Positions 24,625-33,317 of a stretch of DNA of 34,191 nucleotides are shown in pieces. Origin of the DNA: an uncultured Verrucomicrobia subdivision 3 bacterium (GTDB lineage: Bacteria > Verrucomicrobiota > Verrucomicrobiia > Limisphaerales > UBA11358); NCBI GenBank assembly GCA_903895255.1, contig CAITTG010000045.1, positions 1 to 34,191 of the forward strand, given 5' to 3'. Positions within the stretch are counted from its first letter, which is position 1; every line of letters begins with the position of its first letter. The notes beneath the pieces are model-generated. The model was given only the letters and a program-made list of their open reading frames with translations, did not search any database and was not told where the DNA came from. A program made the position numbers and the translations under genes.

Positions 24625-26024
24625 GTGGTTGGCGGATTGAGTTGTTGCCAGGCGCGCCGGGTGAGACGCTCCCCGAGATCGCCGGCGGGCAGCAGGCGGT
24701 TTTGGGCGTCGAGCACTCCCAGCTTTTCCAGCCACTCCGCAAACTCGGGGGCGGGGCGGAGCCCCAGCACCTGGCGGAGGTAATGGCTGTCGTGAAAGGA
24801 AGTGGACTGGTAGTTCAGCATGATGTCGTCCGCGCCGGGGACCCCCATGATAAAGTTGCAGCCGGCCACGCCCAGCAGGGTCAGGAGGTTGTCCATGTCA
24901 TCCTGGTCGGCTTCCGCGTGATTGGTATAGCACACATCGCACCCCATGGGGAGGCCCAGCAATTTGCCGCAAAAATGATCCTCCAATCCCGCGCGCACGA
25001 TTTGTTTGCCATTGAAAAGATATTCGGGGCCGATGAAGCCCACCACCGTGTTGACGAGCAGGGGGGAGAATTCCCGGGCCACCGCATACGCGCGCGCCTC
25101 CAGCGTTTGCTGGTCGCACCCGTGATGGGCATTGGCCGAGAGGCAGGAGCCCTGGCCCGTTTCGAAGTACATGACGTTGTCCCCCACGGTGCCGCGCCGT
25201 AATGCCAGGGCCATGGTTTGCGCCTCGCGCAGGAGGTCTAGATGGATGCCGAAGCTTTTATTAGCCGCCTCGGTGCCGGCGATGGATTGAAAGACCAGGT
25301 CCACCGGCTCGCCGCGTTCCATGCACTGCATGGTGGTGGTGACGTGGGCGAGCACACAGGTCTGGGTGGGAATGGCGAATTCCTCCCGTAGGCGGTCCAT
25401 CAGCCGCAGCAATTGGCCGCAGGTCGCCGGGTTGTCCGTGGCGGGATTGATGCCGATCACCGCGTCGCCGCAGCCATAGAGCAGGCCGTCGAGCATTGAG
25501 GCGGCGATGCCGCGCAAATCATCCGTGGGATGGTTGGGCTGCAACCGCACGCTCAATCGGCCGGCCAGGCCGAGGGTGTTGCGGAACCGGGTGACCACGC
25601 GGATTTTGGCGGCGACCAGAATCAAGTCCTGGTTGCTCATGATTTTGCTGACGGCGGCGACCATCTCGGGCGTCAGACCGCGCGCCAGCCGGGCGAGCGT
25701 GGTGCCATCGGTGGCATAGTCCAGCAGCCAGTCGCGGAATTCCCCGACGGTCAGCGCGGCCACCGGCGCGAAGGCGGTGCGGTCCTGCGTGTCGAGGATG
25801 AGTCGGGTAACCTCATCCTCGTCGTAAGGCACGGCTGGTTCCTCCAAAAATGCCCGGAGCGGAACTTCCGCCAGGCACATCTGGGCCGCCACGCGCTCTT
25901 CGGCGGACGCCGCCGCCGTGCCCGCCAGTTGGTCGCCCGACCGCAATGGCGCCGCCCGGCCCAGGAGGGCATTCAGGCTCGGAAAAGTATAATGGATGCC
26001 CCGGACCTTGATGGAGTAGTTCAT
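24621..26024 (-). CDS. eutB: Ethanolamine ammonia-lyase large subunit
   Basis: 467-residue catalytic (alpha) subunit, slightly longer than the 453-residue E. coli protein. Conserved blocks are IMSNQDLILVAAKIRVVTRFRNTLG (about 128-152), LQPNHPTDDLRGIAASMLDGLLYGCGDAVIGINP (161-194), NVMYFETGQGSCLSANAHHGCDQQTLEARAY (283-313) with the substrate-binding glutamate at E288, and GCDVCYTNHAEADQDDMDNLL. All visible active-site residues are kept. The ATG at 26024 fits the family N-terminus; AAGG upstream is a weak ribosome-binding site. No eutA reactivase, permease, regulator or shell gene is in the window, and I found no cobalamin riboswitch upstream. It is coupled to eutC through an ATGA overlap. Confidence 0.97.
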   Translation of the reverse strand: MNYSIKVRGIHYTFPSLNALLGRAAPLRSGDQLAGTAAASAEERVAAQMCLAEVPLRAFLEEPAVPYDEDEVTRLILDTQDRTAFAPVAALTVGEFRDWLLDYATDGTTLARLARGLTPEMVAAVSKIMSNQDLILVAAKIRVVTRFRNTLGLAGRLSVRLQPNHPTDDLRGIAASMLDGLLYGCGDAVIGINPATDNPATCGQLLRLMDRLREEFAIPTQTCVLAHVTTTMQCMERGEPVDLVFQSIAGTEAANKSFGIHLDLLREAQTMALALRRGTVGDNVMYFETGQGSCLSANAHHGCDQQTLEARAYAVAREFSPLLVNTVVGFIGPEYLFNGKQIVRAGLEDHFCGKLLGLPMGCDVCYTNHAEADQDDMDNLLTLLGVAGCNFIMGVPGADDIMLNYQSTSFHDSHYLRQVLGLRPAPEFAEWLEKLGVLDAQNRLLPAGDLGERLTRRAWQQLNPPTT

Positions 26025-26095
26025 CGCCTTACGACCGGGAACTTAGACCCCGGGTCCCGGTTTGAAAAGGCGATTTTCCTCACAGACTGTGGGGA

Positions 26096-26126
26096 AGCCG
26101 CCCCCCGGGGAGGTTGGGGGGCGGCT
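26096..26126. repeat. GC-rich hairpin between the lipoprotein gene and eutB
   Basis: AGCCGCCCCCC (26096-26106) pairs perfectly with GGGGGGCGGCT (26116-26126) around a 9-nt loop. It is 45 bp beyond the lipoprotein stop and 71 bp before the eutB start. No T-run follows on either strand, so it is not a classic terminator. It could block read-through or stabilise the upstream transcript end. Confidence 0.6.
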
Positions 26127-26170
26127 CGGGCCCGGCCAGCTTGCTTACTGGACAGGGTCAGCAACTCCGC

Positions 26171-26959
26171 TCAGGGCTTGTAATTCGAATAACCCGGCCC
26201 GGTCTTGTCGTACACGTTAAAGAACTCGTCCGGCATGATGGTTGCCACGCCGGTTTCGGGAATGAGAATTAAATCTTTATCCAAAATCTCGGTCCGGTAT
26301 TTCCAGCCGGGGGGCAGTTTCTGGAAGTGGCTGGCCGGGTCGGCGGCAAATTCATCGTAAGTCCAGCGCGGGTGCAGGCCCTGTTCGAAGCCTTTCATGA
26401 CCCAAGTGTTGCCATCGGCATCGTCAATCAGGAACACTCGCGTGCCTTTGTTCATGCCAAATGCGCTTTTGCGTGCGATGGTCGTGCTCACGTAGGCAAA
26501 TTTGCCCATTTCTTTGAGCTGGGATTTCGTGAGATGCAGTTCGGCACACCAGGGGATTTTAAGACCGTTGATATCCTGCTCGGCGCCCAGGGGAATGTCC
26601 ACCCAGTCGAGCATCCACTGCTTCGGTCCATTGATGGCCGCGCCAAATGCATCGAATTGCTTTTTAATGGCGTCTGTATTAAGCGACTCGGCATAAGCCT
26701 GCGGCGCGGAATCCTTGGTGGCCAGATCCACGCTCGGGGCGAACGTGGTATTATAGACATTGGCCACCAGATGGCCCGTGAGGGCGTTGCCGCCGACCAC
26801 AAAGACTTCGAGGTAACGCACTTGGTTCAAATGATCAAAGCGCTTCGTTTGGGTGTGCGCGCCGTCGTCCGGCAGGGATTTGCAGCCGGTCAGGGCTACG
26901 CAGGCCGCGAGCAGGCTTGCGACGAGGAAGCTTTGAAACTTACCAATTTCCATATTCAT
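26171..26959 (-). CDS. Putative lipoprotein of unknown function
   Basis: 262-residue exported protein. Its N-terminus MNMEIGKFQSFLVASLLAAC...ALTGCKS is a lipoprotein signal with lipobox LTGC, so it should be membrane-anchored in the envelope. The mature part contains no motif I can assign to a catalytic family. It has several aromatic clusters (PKQWMLDWVDIPLG, HPRWTYDEFAADPASHF, PGWKYRTEIL) and ends KTGPGYSNYKP. ATG 26959 is used; ATG 26953 is equally possible. It starts 32 bp after the DUF1254/DUF1214 lipoprotein gene on the same strand, so the two are likely an operon and may act together in the envelope. Confidence 0.72.
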   Translation of the reverse strand: MNMEIGKFQSFLVASLLAACVALTGCKSLPDDGAHTQTKRFDHLNQVRYLEVFVVGGNALTGHLVANVYNTTFAPSVDLATKDSAPQAYAESLNTDAIKKQFDAFGAAINGPKQWMLDWVDIPLGAEQDINGLKIPWCAELHLTKSQLKEMGKFAYVSTTIARKSAFGMNKGTRVFLIDDADGNTWVMKGFEQGLHPRWTYDEFAADPASHFQKLPPGWKYRTEILDKDLILIPETGVATIMPDEFFNVYDKTGPGYSNYKP

Positions 26960-26991
26960 TGGATTTTTGATTTGTTCGAACTGAGATTTGA

Positions 26992-28458
26992 TTAGTTGAC
27001 CTTGACCAGGCCCGGAGGGTTCCAAGTGCCGTCACCCGGCGGCAGGATGGAGGGTTGTTCGGTTTTGGGCCAGTAGAGGCGCATCACCAGGTAGATCGGA
27101 CCGTTGGGCGCGGGCAGCCAGTTGCTTTCCTTGTCCGCCCCGGGTGAATCATGCTGGATGTAGAGCGTCAGGGAGCCGTCGTCATTCTTCTTCATGTCCG
27201 GCAGCATGGGCGAGTTGATGAGATACCGGTTCAAGGGGTTTTTAATCAGAAACTGGGTTTTGCCATCGTACATCGTCACCGACCAGAAGGCATTCACGGG
27301 GGGGAGCTGCCCGGCGGGGAAGGTGAGCGTGTAGTTATGCTGGCTGCCATCGAGGGTGGCTCCGGTGGAGTCCCAACGGGCCATGGGATACATGGCCTCA
27401 ATGGCGTCGTTGCCATAAATGCCCGCCTGGGCGGCCGCGGCCCGCAGCAGCCAGTTGCCATGGAAGAAGTCCCGGTCGCCAAACGCCGCGCCCACGTGCC
27501 AGCCGTTGATGGGCTTGCCCAGGGCGTTGGCTTGCGCATCCACCTTGGCCGCGCCGTCTTTCATCCCCAAACCGACTTCCAATTTGTGTTCGAGGTCGAG
27601 GGCGTCAAAGCTAAACTGCTTGCCCGCTCCAATGCCAATGCGGGCGAGCTGGGCGCGGATGGTTTGTTCCTCCGGACCGGCCGGCGCGAATTGCAGGGCG
27701 AAATCCAGGTACTGGAAGAAGTTGGTTTTCACCATTTCGGGGGTGACGGGCGGGAACGTTATGGCCGGCGCGGCGGGCGGCGCGGGCTGGTGCAGATACG
27801 TGGAGAGCGGCACGGCATGGTAACCGGCCTGCACCTGCTGCACATTGGCCATGTCATCATTATTAAATAATTGCGTGCGGAAAAGCACCAGGGAGAATTC
27901 GGTGCTGGAGTGGAACACCTGCTTGATGCCGGCGGGCGTCGGACCCTGCCAGTCGGGGCCGACCAGCAGATAATCCGCCGCGTCATTTCCCGTGGCCCGG
28001 CTGCCGATGTAGCCGTAGTTAAAGGTGTTGCCATCGCAGAATTGCACGGAGTAATAGCGTTCCTTGGGCACGGCCGGGACCGAGATCACCAGAGGTTCGG
28101 CCCGCAGGTCCGCCCAGAGGAAGGAATACGGGGTGTCGCTGTTGGGCGTCACCACGGTGGTGTCCTGATACGTGAACACCCGGTGCTCGTTGTAAATGAC
28201 ATTGAACGGCGCCTTGAAATCGGGGGAATTGGCATCGACGATGTTTTGATACATCGCCACGTAATTCATCACGATGGGCAGGCCGTAGATAAAGCCCTGC
28301 TCGGCAATCGCCTTGGTTTCCTCAATGCCCGGGGCATCTTTTTCACTTTTTTCGGCCTGGGCCACGGCGTCGTTTTTGGTGGCGCAGCCGGTGATGAGGG
28401 TCGCCGCCAGGGAGCTGGCGAGTGCGGAGACGAACAGATATTTATGAACGGTTTTCAT
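26992..28458 (-). CDS. DUF1254/DUF1214 domain lipoprotein
   Basis: 488-residue exported protein. The ATG at 28458 directly precedes a lipoprotein signal (MKTVHKYLFVSALASSLAATLITGCATK, lipobox ITGC); an in-frame ATG at 28518 would add 20 hydrophilic residues. The N-terminal half is DUF1254-like: QGFIYGLPIVMNYVAMYQ, then VTPNSDTPYSFLWADLRAEPLVISVP and ERYYSVQFCDGNTFNYGYIG. The C-terminal part is DUF1214-like: LTFPAGQLPPVNAFWSVTMYD, NRYLINSPMLPDM, YIQHDSPGADKESNWLPAPNGPIYLVMRLYWP. These domains usually occur together in bacterial envelope proteins whose biochemical role is unknown. It is the first gene of a minus-strand run leading to eutBC. Confidence 0.9.
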   Translation of the reverse strand: MKTVHKYLFVSALASSLAATLITGCATKNDAVAQAEKSEKDAPGIEETKAIAEQGFIYGLPIVMNYVAMYQNIVDANSPDFKAPFNVIYNEHRVFTYQDTTVVTPNSDTPYSFLWADLRAEPLVISVPAVPKERYYSVQFCDGNTFNYGYIGSRATGNDAADYLLVGPDWQGPTPAGIKQVFHSSTEFSLVLFRTQLFNNDDMANVQQVQAGYHAVPLSTYLHQPAPPAAPAITFPPVTPEMVKTNFFQYLDFALQFAPAGPEEQTIRAQLARIGIGAGKQFSFDALDLEHKLEVGLGMKDGAAKVDAQANALGKPINGWHVGAAFGDRDFFHGNWLLRAAAAQAGIYGNDAIEAMYPMARWDSTGATLDGSQHNYTLTFPAGQLPPVNAFWSVTMYDGKTQFLIKNPLNRYLINSPMLPDMKKNDDGSLTLYIQHDSPGADKESNWLPAPNGPIYLVMRLYWPKTEQPSILPPGDGTWNPPGLVKVN

Positions 28459-28612
28459 CGCAGTCACGGTTTCGGTTGTTTGATTGTTTGGTTCCAGTGT
28501 CTGATTTAGTGCTTCCATAGTAAACGGAACACCAGAATTTATAAAAAATCTAACCCGGCCTGGCGAGCGTTAAAATTGGACCTTGGTCCAATGGCTTGCC
28601 CCGGGCTGGCGA

Positions 28613-28924
28613 TCAAGGCTCCGGCTGATCCCTTGGTGTTTTGGCTGCGTTTTCGGTCGTCCAATACCATACGGTGACCACCCCGTCGCATTCATCGCAG
28701 GAATGGGAGACGCCCAGCACTTGTTCGGGGCCCACGTCGGTGGCGAAGGCGGCGGCGTCACTGAACAATTCATCCCAGGAGGCCAGGGTACCCCGGAAAT
28801 ATTTGTAAGCCATCCGCCGCTTGGGTTTGGTATCAGGGACACCCTGGCCCTTGGGCGTGGAACATTTCCAGCAGCGATCAAACTGATCCTCCACGGTCTC
28901 ACCGCATCGGTTGCAGGTCCACAT
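28613..28924 (-). CDS. Zinc-ribbon protein of unknown function
   Basis: 103-residue soluble protein. The N-terminus MWTCNRCGETVEDQFDRCWKC has a C-x2-C...C-x2-C zinc ribbon (residues 4, 7, 18, 21). A second CxxC-type pair occurs later (HSCDECDGVVTVWYW). Between them lies a helical segment (GTLASWDELFSDAAAFATDVG). The ATG at 28924 is chosen because it places the ribbon at the extreme N-terminus; an in-frame GTG 13 codons upstream is possible. Zinc ribbons of this type mediate protein or nucleic-acid contacts; no specific function can be inferred. It stands alone between the DUF1254 gene and the transposase repeats. Confidence 0.7.
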   Translation of the reverse strand: MWTCNRCGETVEDQFDRCWKCSTPKGQGVPDTKPKRRMAYKYFRGTLASWDELFSDAAAFATDVGPEQVLGVSHSCDECDGVVTVWYWTTENAAKTPRDQPEP

Positions 28925-29078
28925 AAGGTTGAATGAATGGGGTTTGCCGTCAAAATGAGCCACACCCGCCCGCTGGCGTCAATTCGGAAAAGGTTCGGTC
29001 GGGCATTTGGGGGGCAGCCACAACCAGACCGGTAACACCCACGCCGGGCGGTGACGAAATGGAGCGCGCTTTCTCCGA

Positions 29079-29219
29079 GGCTTCACCCCGGGCTATAACC
29101 TGCCGAGCTTACAGCCCGTGAAAAACCGCCATCTTCGGGCTGAAAGCCTGCGATGTTACAGCCCAGGCTGCAGGCCTGGGTAAAACGGTCCGATAATAAT
29201 CCCCGGCCTGTAAGGCCGG
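29079..29219. repeat. REP-like palindromes upstream of the Y1 transposase
   Basis: Part of a 303-bp gap that holds no other gene. It contains a 19-bp sequence GGCTTCACCCCGGGCTATA (29079-29097) followed by GCTTACAGCCC, both repeated beyond the transposase. It also contains two perfect hairpins: CCCAGGC-TGCAG-GCCTGGG (29162-29180) and CCGGCC-TGTAA-GGCCGG (29203-29219). The latter ends 8 bp before the transposase ATG. The sites resemble the REP hairpins recognised by RAYT transposases. Confidence 0.8.
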
Positions 29220-29227
29220 CACACCCC

Positions 29228-29680
29228 ATGTCCCAATCCCTCGCCAACATCATCGTCCACCTCGTGTTTAGCCCCAAAGGCCGCCGCCAACTTCTGCGCG
29301 ATGCCGAGCTCCGCCAACTCCACGCTTACATTACCGGCATCCTCAAAAACCTTGATTCGCCCCTGCTCCAGATCAATTCCGTGCGCGACCACATTCATAA
29401 CCTTTTCGCCCAAACGAAAAACCACGCGCCCGCAAAAATTGTCGAGCAGTTGAAAACCGCCTCCTCCGTATGGATCAAAGAACAAAACGCCTGCTATGCC
29501 GATTTTGCCTGGCAGGGCGGTTACGGCGAATTTAGCGTCAGCCCCATCCATATTGAAACCGTGCGCGCATATATCCGCAACCAGCCGGAACATCATCGCC
29601 AGGAAGATTTCCAAACCGAATACCGCAGGTTTTGCGAAAAGAACGGCAAATCGTTGGATGAACGCTATGCATGGGATTGA
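29228..29680 (+). CDS. IS200-like Y1 transposase (RAYT type)
   Basis: 150-residue single-strand DNA transposase of the Y1/HUH (Transposase_17, IS200/IS605 TnpA) family. The opening ANIIVHLVFSPKGRR is the first strand of the fold. RDHIHNLF provides the HUH metal site (H55, H57), and VRAYIRNQPEHH carries the nucleophile Y115. Both motifs are intact and the length is normal, so it should be functional. IS200-type enzymes cut and rejoin at hairpins. Here palindromes lie immediately on both sides of the gene, as for RAYT genes domesticated to spread REP elements. The ATG at 29228 matches the family start; the upstream frame runs only through repeats. Confidence 0.93.
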   Translation: MSQSLANIIVHLVFSPKGRRQLLRDAELRQLHAYITGILKNLDSPLLQINSVRDHIHNLFAQTKNHAPAKIVEQLKTASSVWIKEQNACYADFAWQGGYGEFSVSPIHIETVRAYIRNQPEHHRQEDFQTEYRRFCEKNGKSLDERYAWD

Positions 29681-29703
29681 AACTATTCGGGGGCGATTGT
29701 GTA

Positions 29704-29787
29704 CCGCCCTTACAGGGCGGCTGACGAGCGGCGGTGATGGCCCCCGGGGCTTCACCCCGGGCTATAAAATGGCGGGCTTACAGCCCT
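29704..29787. repeat. REP-like palindromes downstream of the Y1 transposase
   Basis: Three consecutive hairpins: CCGCCC-TTACA-GGGCGG (29704-29720), CCCGGGG-CTTCA-CCCCGGG (29743-29761) and GGGC-TTACA-GCCC (29774-29786). The 19-bp sequence GGCTTCACCCCGGGCTATA (29748-29766) is a perfect direct repeat of 29079-29097. The TTACA loop here is the reverse complement of the TGTAA loop upstream, so the hairpins nearest the gene are in opposite orientation. Confidence 0.8.
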
Positions 29788-29997
29788 AGAGCAGGGCGAG
29801 GAACTTTGAGGGCAGGATACCCTCCTCTTCATACCGGGCCGCCGAGACGCCGCTACGTGGCAATGATATGGCGGCATACTTCCGGGGGCGGGTAGGCGAT
29901 CGCCGCCGGCGCTTTGTCCGCCATCCGGAATTCCCGGCACAATTTCCGGCCTTTTAGCTCATTTCCCCCTTTTTTCCGCGTTTTGCCACTTCGTTCG

Positions 29998-30025
29998 TTG
30001 ACACACGCGGTTGGTTTGCTAGATT
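29998..30025 (+). promoter_or_regulatory. Promoter of ppdK
   Basis: A perfect -35 TTGACA (29998-30003), 16-bp spacing and a -10 TAGATT (30020-30025, 4 of 6 matches). This predicts a start near 30032 and a 5' leader of about 40 nt before the ATG at 30072. Confidence 0.65.
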
Positions 30026-30071
30026 CGTCCCCTTGTTTTGTTAAGGTATCTATAACGTTTTTTAAAAATTT

Positions 30072-32834
30072 ATGGCAAAAGCATCCGCATCCAAATCCAC
30101 CAAATACGTTTACACTTGGGGCAATAAAAAAGCCGACGGCGACGGTTCCATGAAGGCACTGCTCGGCGGCAAGGGCGCCAATCTCGCGGAAATGACCCGC
30201 ATCGGCCTGCCCGTGCCTCCTGGTTTTACGATTACCACCGAGGTTTGCACCTATTTCTACGCCCACAAAAAGACTTACCCGCCGGAATTGCAGGCCCAGA
30301 TGGAGGCCGGCGTGGTCAACATGGAAAAAATCATGGGTTACAAGTTCGGTGATGCCAAGGGCTTCCCGCTGCTGGTGGCCGTACGCTCCGGCGCCCGCGA
30401 TTCCATGCCGGGCATGATGGACACGATTTTGAACCTCGGTCTCAATGACGAAACCGTGCTGTCGCTGGCCAATGCCACCAAGAATGAGCGGTTCGCGTGG
30501 GATTGCTACCGCCGCTTCGTCCAGATGTATGGCGACGTGGTGCTCGGCGTGCAGAAACGCGAAGGCGAGGATCATGAGCCGTTTGAAACGGTCATCGAAG
30601 GTTTCAAGCACGAGAAGTATCACAAGGACATTGTGGACAGCGAACTGACCGCCGAAGACCAGCAGGAACTGGTGAAGCGTTTCAAGGCGCTCGTCAAGGA
30701 ACGCACTGGCAAGACCTTCCCCAGCAATCCGTGGGATCAATTGCGCGGCGCGGCCGGGGCCGTGTTCGGTTCCTGGATGAATGATCGCGCGATCGTGTAC
30801 CGCCGCAAATACAACATCCCCACGGAATGGGGAACGGCCGTCAATGTGCAGGCGATGGTGTTCGGCAACACGGGCACGGCTTCCGGTTCCGGCGTGGCCT
30901 TCACCCGCAATCCGGCCAACGGCAAAAACGAATTCTACGGTGAATTTCTCATCAACGCCCAGGGCGAGGACGTCGTCGCCGGCGTGCGCACCCCGGAGCC
31001 GGTCATTGAGCTCAAGAAGCAGATGCCGAAGTCCTATGACGAACTGATCAAAGTCCGCGCCACCTTGGAAAAGCATTTCAAGGACGTGCAGGACATCGAG
31101 TTCACCATCCAGGAAGGCCGCCTGTTCATGTTGCAAACCCGCAACGGCAAGCGCACGGCCATGGCCGCGCTCAAGTTCTCCATGGACATGGTGAAGGAAA
31201 AGCTCATCGATGCCGAAACCGCCGTGCTGCGCAACCCGGCCGACCAGCTCGACCAGTTGCTCGCCCCGGTGTTTGACCTCGCGGAAATCAAGAAGGCCAC
31301 CATCATCGCCAACGGCCTCCCGGCCGGTCCCGGCGCCGCCTCCGGCAAGATTTATTTCAATGCCGACCGCGCGGTGGAAGCCGAAAAACGCGGCGAAAAA
31401 GTGCTGCTCGTCCGCATCGAAACCTCCCCCGAGGATCTGCGCGGCATGATCGCGGCCGAGGGCATTCTCACCGCGCGCGGTGGGGTCAGCTCGCACGCCG
31501 CCCTGGTGGCCCGCCAGATGGGCAAGGTTTGTGTGTGTGGCGCCGCCGCCCTCGAAATCAACTACGACAAGAAGACCATCACCGTTGCCGGCAAGACCTA
31601 CAACGAAGGTGACTTCTTCTCCATCGACGGCACGGCCGGCACCGTTTACGCGGGCGCCATCAAAACCGCGCCTTCCGAAATCATCGCCGGTCTGATCAAT
31701 GGCGACAAGGAAGCCCAGGCCACCGAGAAGTTCAAAAACTTCAATCAATTGATGAAATGGTGCGGCCAGGCCTCCCGCCTGCAAGTGCGCACCAATGCCG
31801 ACACGCCCGAGCAGGCGCAGAACGCCGTCGCCTTCGGCGCCACCGGCATCGGCCTCACCCGCACGGAACACATGTTCTTTGAGGGCAACCGCATCGACGC
31901 CATGCGCGAAATGATTCTGGCTGACTCCCTGGCCGCCCGTGAAACCGCGCTGGCCAAGCTGCTGCCCTATCAACGCGATGACTTCTTCGGCATCTTCAAG
32001 GCGCTGAAAGGCTTCCCGGCCACCATCCGTTTCCTCGATCCCCCGCTGCACGAATTCCTGCCCCACGCGAAGGAACAGCAGTTGGACCTCGCGAAGAAGC
32101 TGGGCATCCCGGTGGAAAAAATCATTCACCGCGTGCACGAACTGCATGAATTCAACCCCATGCTGGGCTTCCGCGGCTGCCGTTTGGGCATCAAGTTCCC
32201 GGAAATCACCCGCATGCAGGCGCGCGCCGTGTTCGAAGCCGCCGCCCAGTGCATCAAGGAAAAAATCAAGTGCAAACCCGAGATCATGATCCCGCTCGTC
32301 GGCTTCAAGAAAGAACTCGACCTCCAGGTCGCGATCGTTCACGAAGTGGCCAAGCAAGTGCAGGCGGAGAAGAAGGTGAAGCTCACCTACAGCGTCGGCA
32401 CCATGATCGAAATCCCGCGCGGCGCTTTGACCGCCGATGAAATCGCCCAAACCGCTGAATTCTTCAGCTTCGGCACCAACGACCTGACGCAGACGACCCT
32501 CGGCATGAGCCGTGACGACTCCGGCAGCTTCCTCGGCGCGTATCAAGAAGCCGAGATCATGAAGAAGAATCCGTTTGCCTCGATTGACCAGACCGGCGTC
32601 GGCCAGTTGATGGAAATCGCGATTGCCAAAGGCCGCATCACCCGTCCCGACATCAAGCTCGGCATCTGCGGCGAACATGGCGGCGACCCGGATTCCGTGA
32701 AGTTCTGCCATCGGATTGGCCTGACCTATGTGAGCTGCTCCCCGTATCGCGTGCCGGTGGCACGTCTGGCCGCCGCCCAGGCGGCGATTGAAGAGAAGCG
32801 CAAGGCATCGGCCAAAGCGCCCAAGAAAAAGTAA
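30072..32834 (+). CDS. ppdK: Pyruvate, phosphate dikinase
   Basis: 920-residue cytoplasmic enzyme interconverting pyruvate + ATP + phosphate with PEP + AMP + pyrophosphate, in gluconeogenesis or PPi-linked glycolysis. The N-terminal ATP-grasp domain opens with [32 protein letters not shown] and includes [22 protein letters not shown]. The central swivelling domain has [21 protein letters not shown] with phospho-histidine H475. The C-terminal TIM barrel has [25 protein letters not shown] and [14 protein letters not shown]. The C-terminal Cys of [11 protein letters not shown] is the catalytic acid. Length matches the family (about 880-950). It is flanked by its own promoter and a strong terminator, so it is monocistronic. 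A long open frame on the opposite strand is an antisense artefact of codon bias. Confidence 0.97.
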   Translation: MAKASASKSTKYVYTWGNKKADGDGSMKALLGGKGANLAEMTRIGLPVPPGFTITTEVCTYFYAHKKTYPPELQAQMEAGVVNMEKIMGYKFGDAKGFPLLVAVRSGARDSMPGMMDTILNLGLNDETVLSLANATKNERFAWDCYRRFVQMYGDVVLGVQKREGEDHEPFETVIEGFKHEKYHKDIVDSELTAEDQQELVKRFKALVKERTGKTFPSNPWDQLRGAAGAVFGSWMNDRAIVYRRKYNIPTEWGTAVNVQAMVFGNTGTASGSGVAFTRNPANGKNEFYGEFLINAQGEDVVAGVRTPEPVIELKKQMPKSYDELIKVRATLEKHFKDVQDIEFTIQEGRLFMLQTRNGKRTAMAALKFSMDMVKEKLIDAETAVLRNPADQLDQLLAPVFDLAEIKKATIIANGLPAGPGAASGKIYFNADRAVEAEKRGEKVLLVRIETSPEDLRGMIAAEGILTARGGVSSHAALVARQMGKVCVCGAAALEINYDKKTITVAGKTYNEGDFFSIDGTAGTVYAGAIKTAPSEIIAGLINGDKEAQATEKFKNFNQLMKWCGQASRLQVRTNADTPEQAQNAVAFGATGIGLTRTEHMFFEGNRIDAMREMILADSLAARETALAKLLPYQRDDFFGIFKALKGFPATIRFLDPPLHEFLPHAKEQQLDLAKKLGIPVEKIIHRVHELHEFNPMLGFRGCRLGIKFPEITRMQARAVFEAAAQCIKEKIKCKPEIMIPLVGFKKELDLQVAIVHEVAKQVQAEKKVKLTYSVGTMIEIPRGALTADEIAQTAEFFSFGTNDLTQTTLGMSRDDSGSFLGAYQEAEIMKKNPFASIDQTGVGQLMEIAIAKGRITRPDIKLGICGEHGGDPDSVKFCHRIGLTYVSCSPYRVPVARLAAAQAAIEEKRKASAKAPKKK

Positions 32835-32856
32835 GCTGACCGATTAACCTTTCACG

Positions 32857-32889
32857 AGCCGCTCCCCGCAACGGGAGCGGCTTTTTTTT
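32857..32889 (+). terminator. Intrinsic terminator of ppdK
   Basis: A perfect 10-bp stem (AGCCGCTCCC 32857-32866, GGGAGCGGCT 32873-32882) with a 6-nt loop is followed by a run of eight T. It lies 22 bp after the ppdK stop. Confidence 0.95.
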
Positions 32890-33282
32890 GCCCGGAATCT
32901 CGTTGCCGCTCCGGGAAGCATTGGTAACTGGTGAGCCGCCGGATCCACTCCCCGGTGGCAACCCTGAACTCGTCGGCAACGACGTAAGGAGTTTCTAAAA
33001 TCCTTCCCGGCCGCTTCCCGATTCGCCATTGCCGGCCGCCAGATCCCCCTCTTATCGCCCGGTTGCTGCCTTCCGCCTTTAGCCTTTAGGCCTCCCCTCT
33101 CCCGCCGCCTCGTCCACAGCCAAAATCCCTTGCCGCAGGACCCTTTTCAATTTTCAGACCGGCTCTGAAGGTGTCTTTTGCCGGTTCCATAATTCAGCCC
33201 CCTTTTTTATCCAAACCACGCTTGACCAGCCAGATATAAACGATTATTCCTGATTTTATGTACCGTGATAAACCACACAATC
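32890..33282. other. Gene-free stretch between ppdK and the cassette region
   Basis: About 390 bp without a credible gene on either strand. It contains pyrimidine-rich tracts (33090-33215) and turns AT-rich after 33200. I see no integrase remnant and no repeat shared with the cassettes until the half site at 33283. Confidence 0.5.
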
Positions 33283-33304
33283 GTGGCTCACTATCATGTT
33301 AGGC
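33283..33304 (+). other. Half attC-like site (L'-R') preceding cassette 1
   Basis: GTGGCTCA (33283-33290), 7 bp, then core site GTTAGGC (33298-33304). The complete attC downstream ends with the same GTGGCTCA, a 9-bp spacer and GTTAGGC. No matching R''/L'' arm is found upstream, so this is either the surviving right half of a truncated attC or an attI-like boundary. It marks the recombination point at which cassette 1 begins. Confidence 0.6.
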
Positions 33305-33317
33305 GGCAAGCGAGCGC

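Larger units (their letters stand above)
29681..30071. other. Gene-free stretch: REP-like repeats, then the ppdK promoter
   Basis: The first ~110 bp hold REP-like palindromes (29704-29787). The rest to 29990 shows nothing I recognise. The last 75 bp hold the ppdK promoter and leader. Confidence 0.6.

Noticed and set aside
26025..26170. Cobalamin riboswitch before eutB
   Set aside because: The B12 box and the long leader needed for a cobalamin riboswitch are not seen; the gap is only 146 bp and dominated by one GC hairpin.
29079..29787. CRISPR array
   Set aside because: The repeats are palindromes of differing sequence with irregular spacing around a Y1 transposase; there are no regular spacers and no cas genes.
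29853..32711. A 952-codon open frame on the minus strand opposite ppdK
   Set aside because: It lies wholly antisense to the clearly identified ppdK, is a low-complexity His/Gly/Asp-rich translation and has no domain. It is a by-product of GC-rich codon bias.
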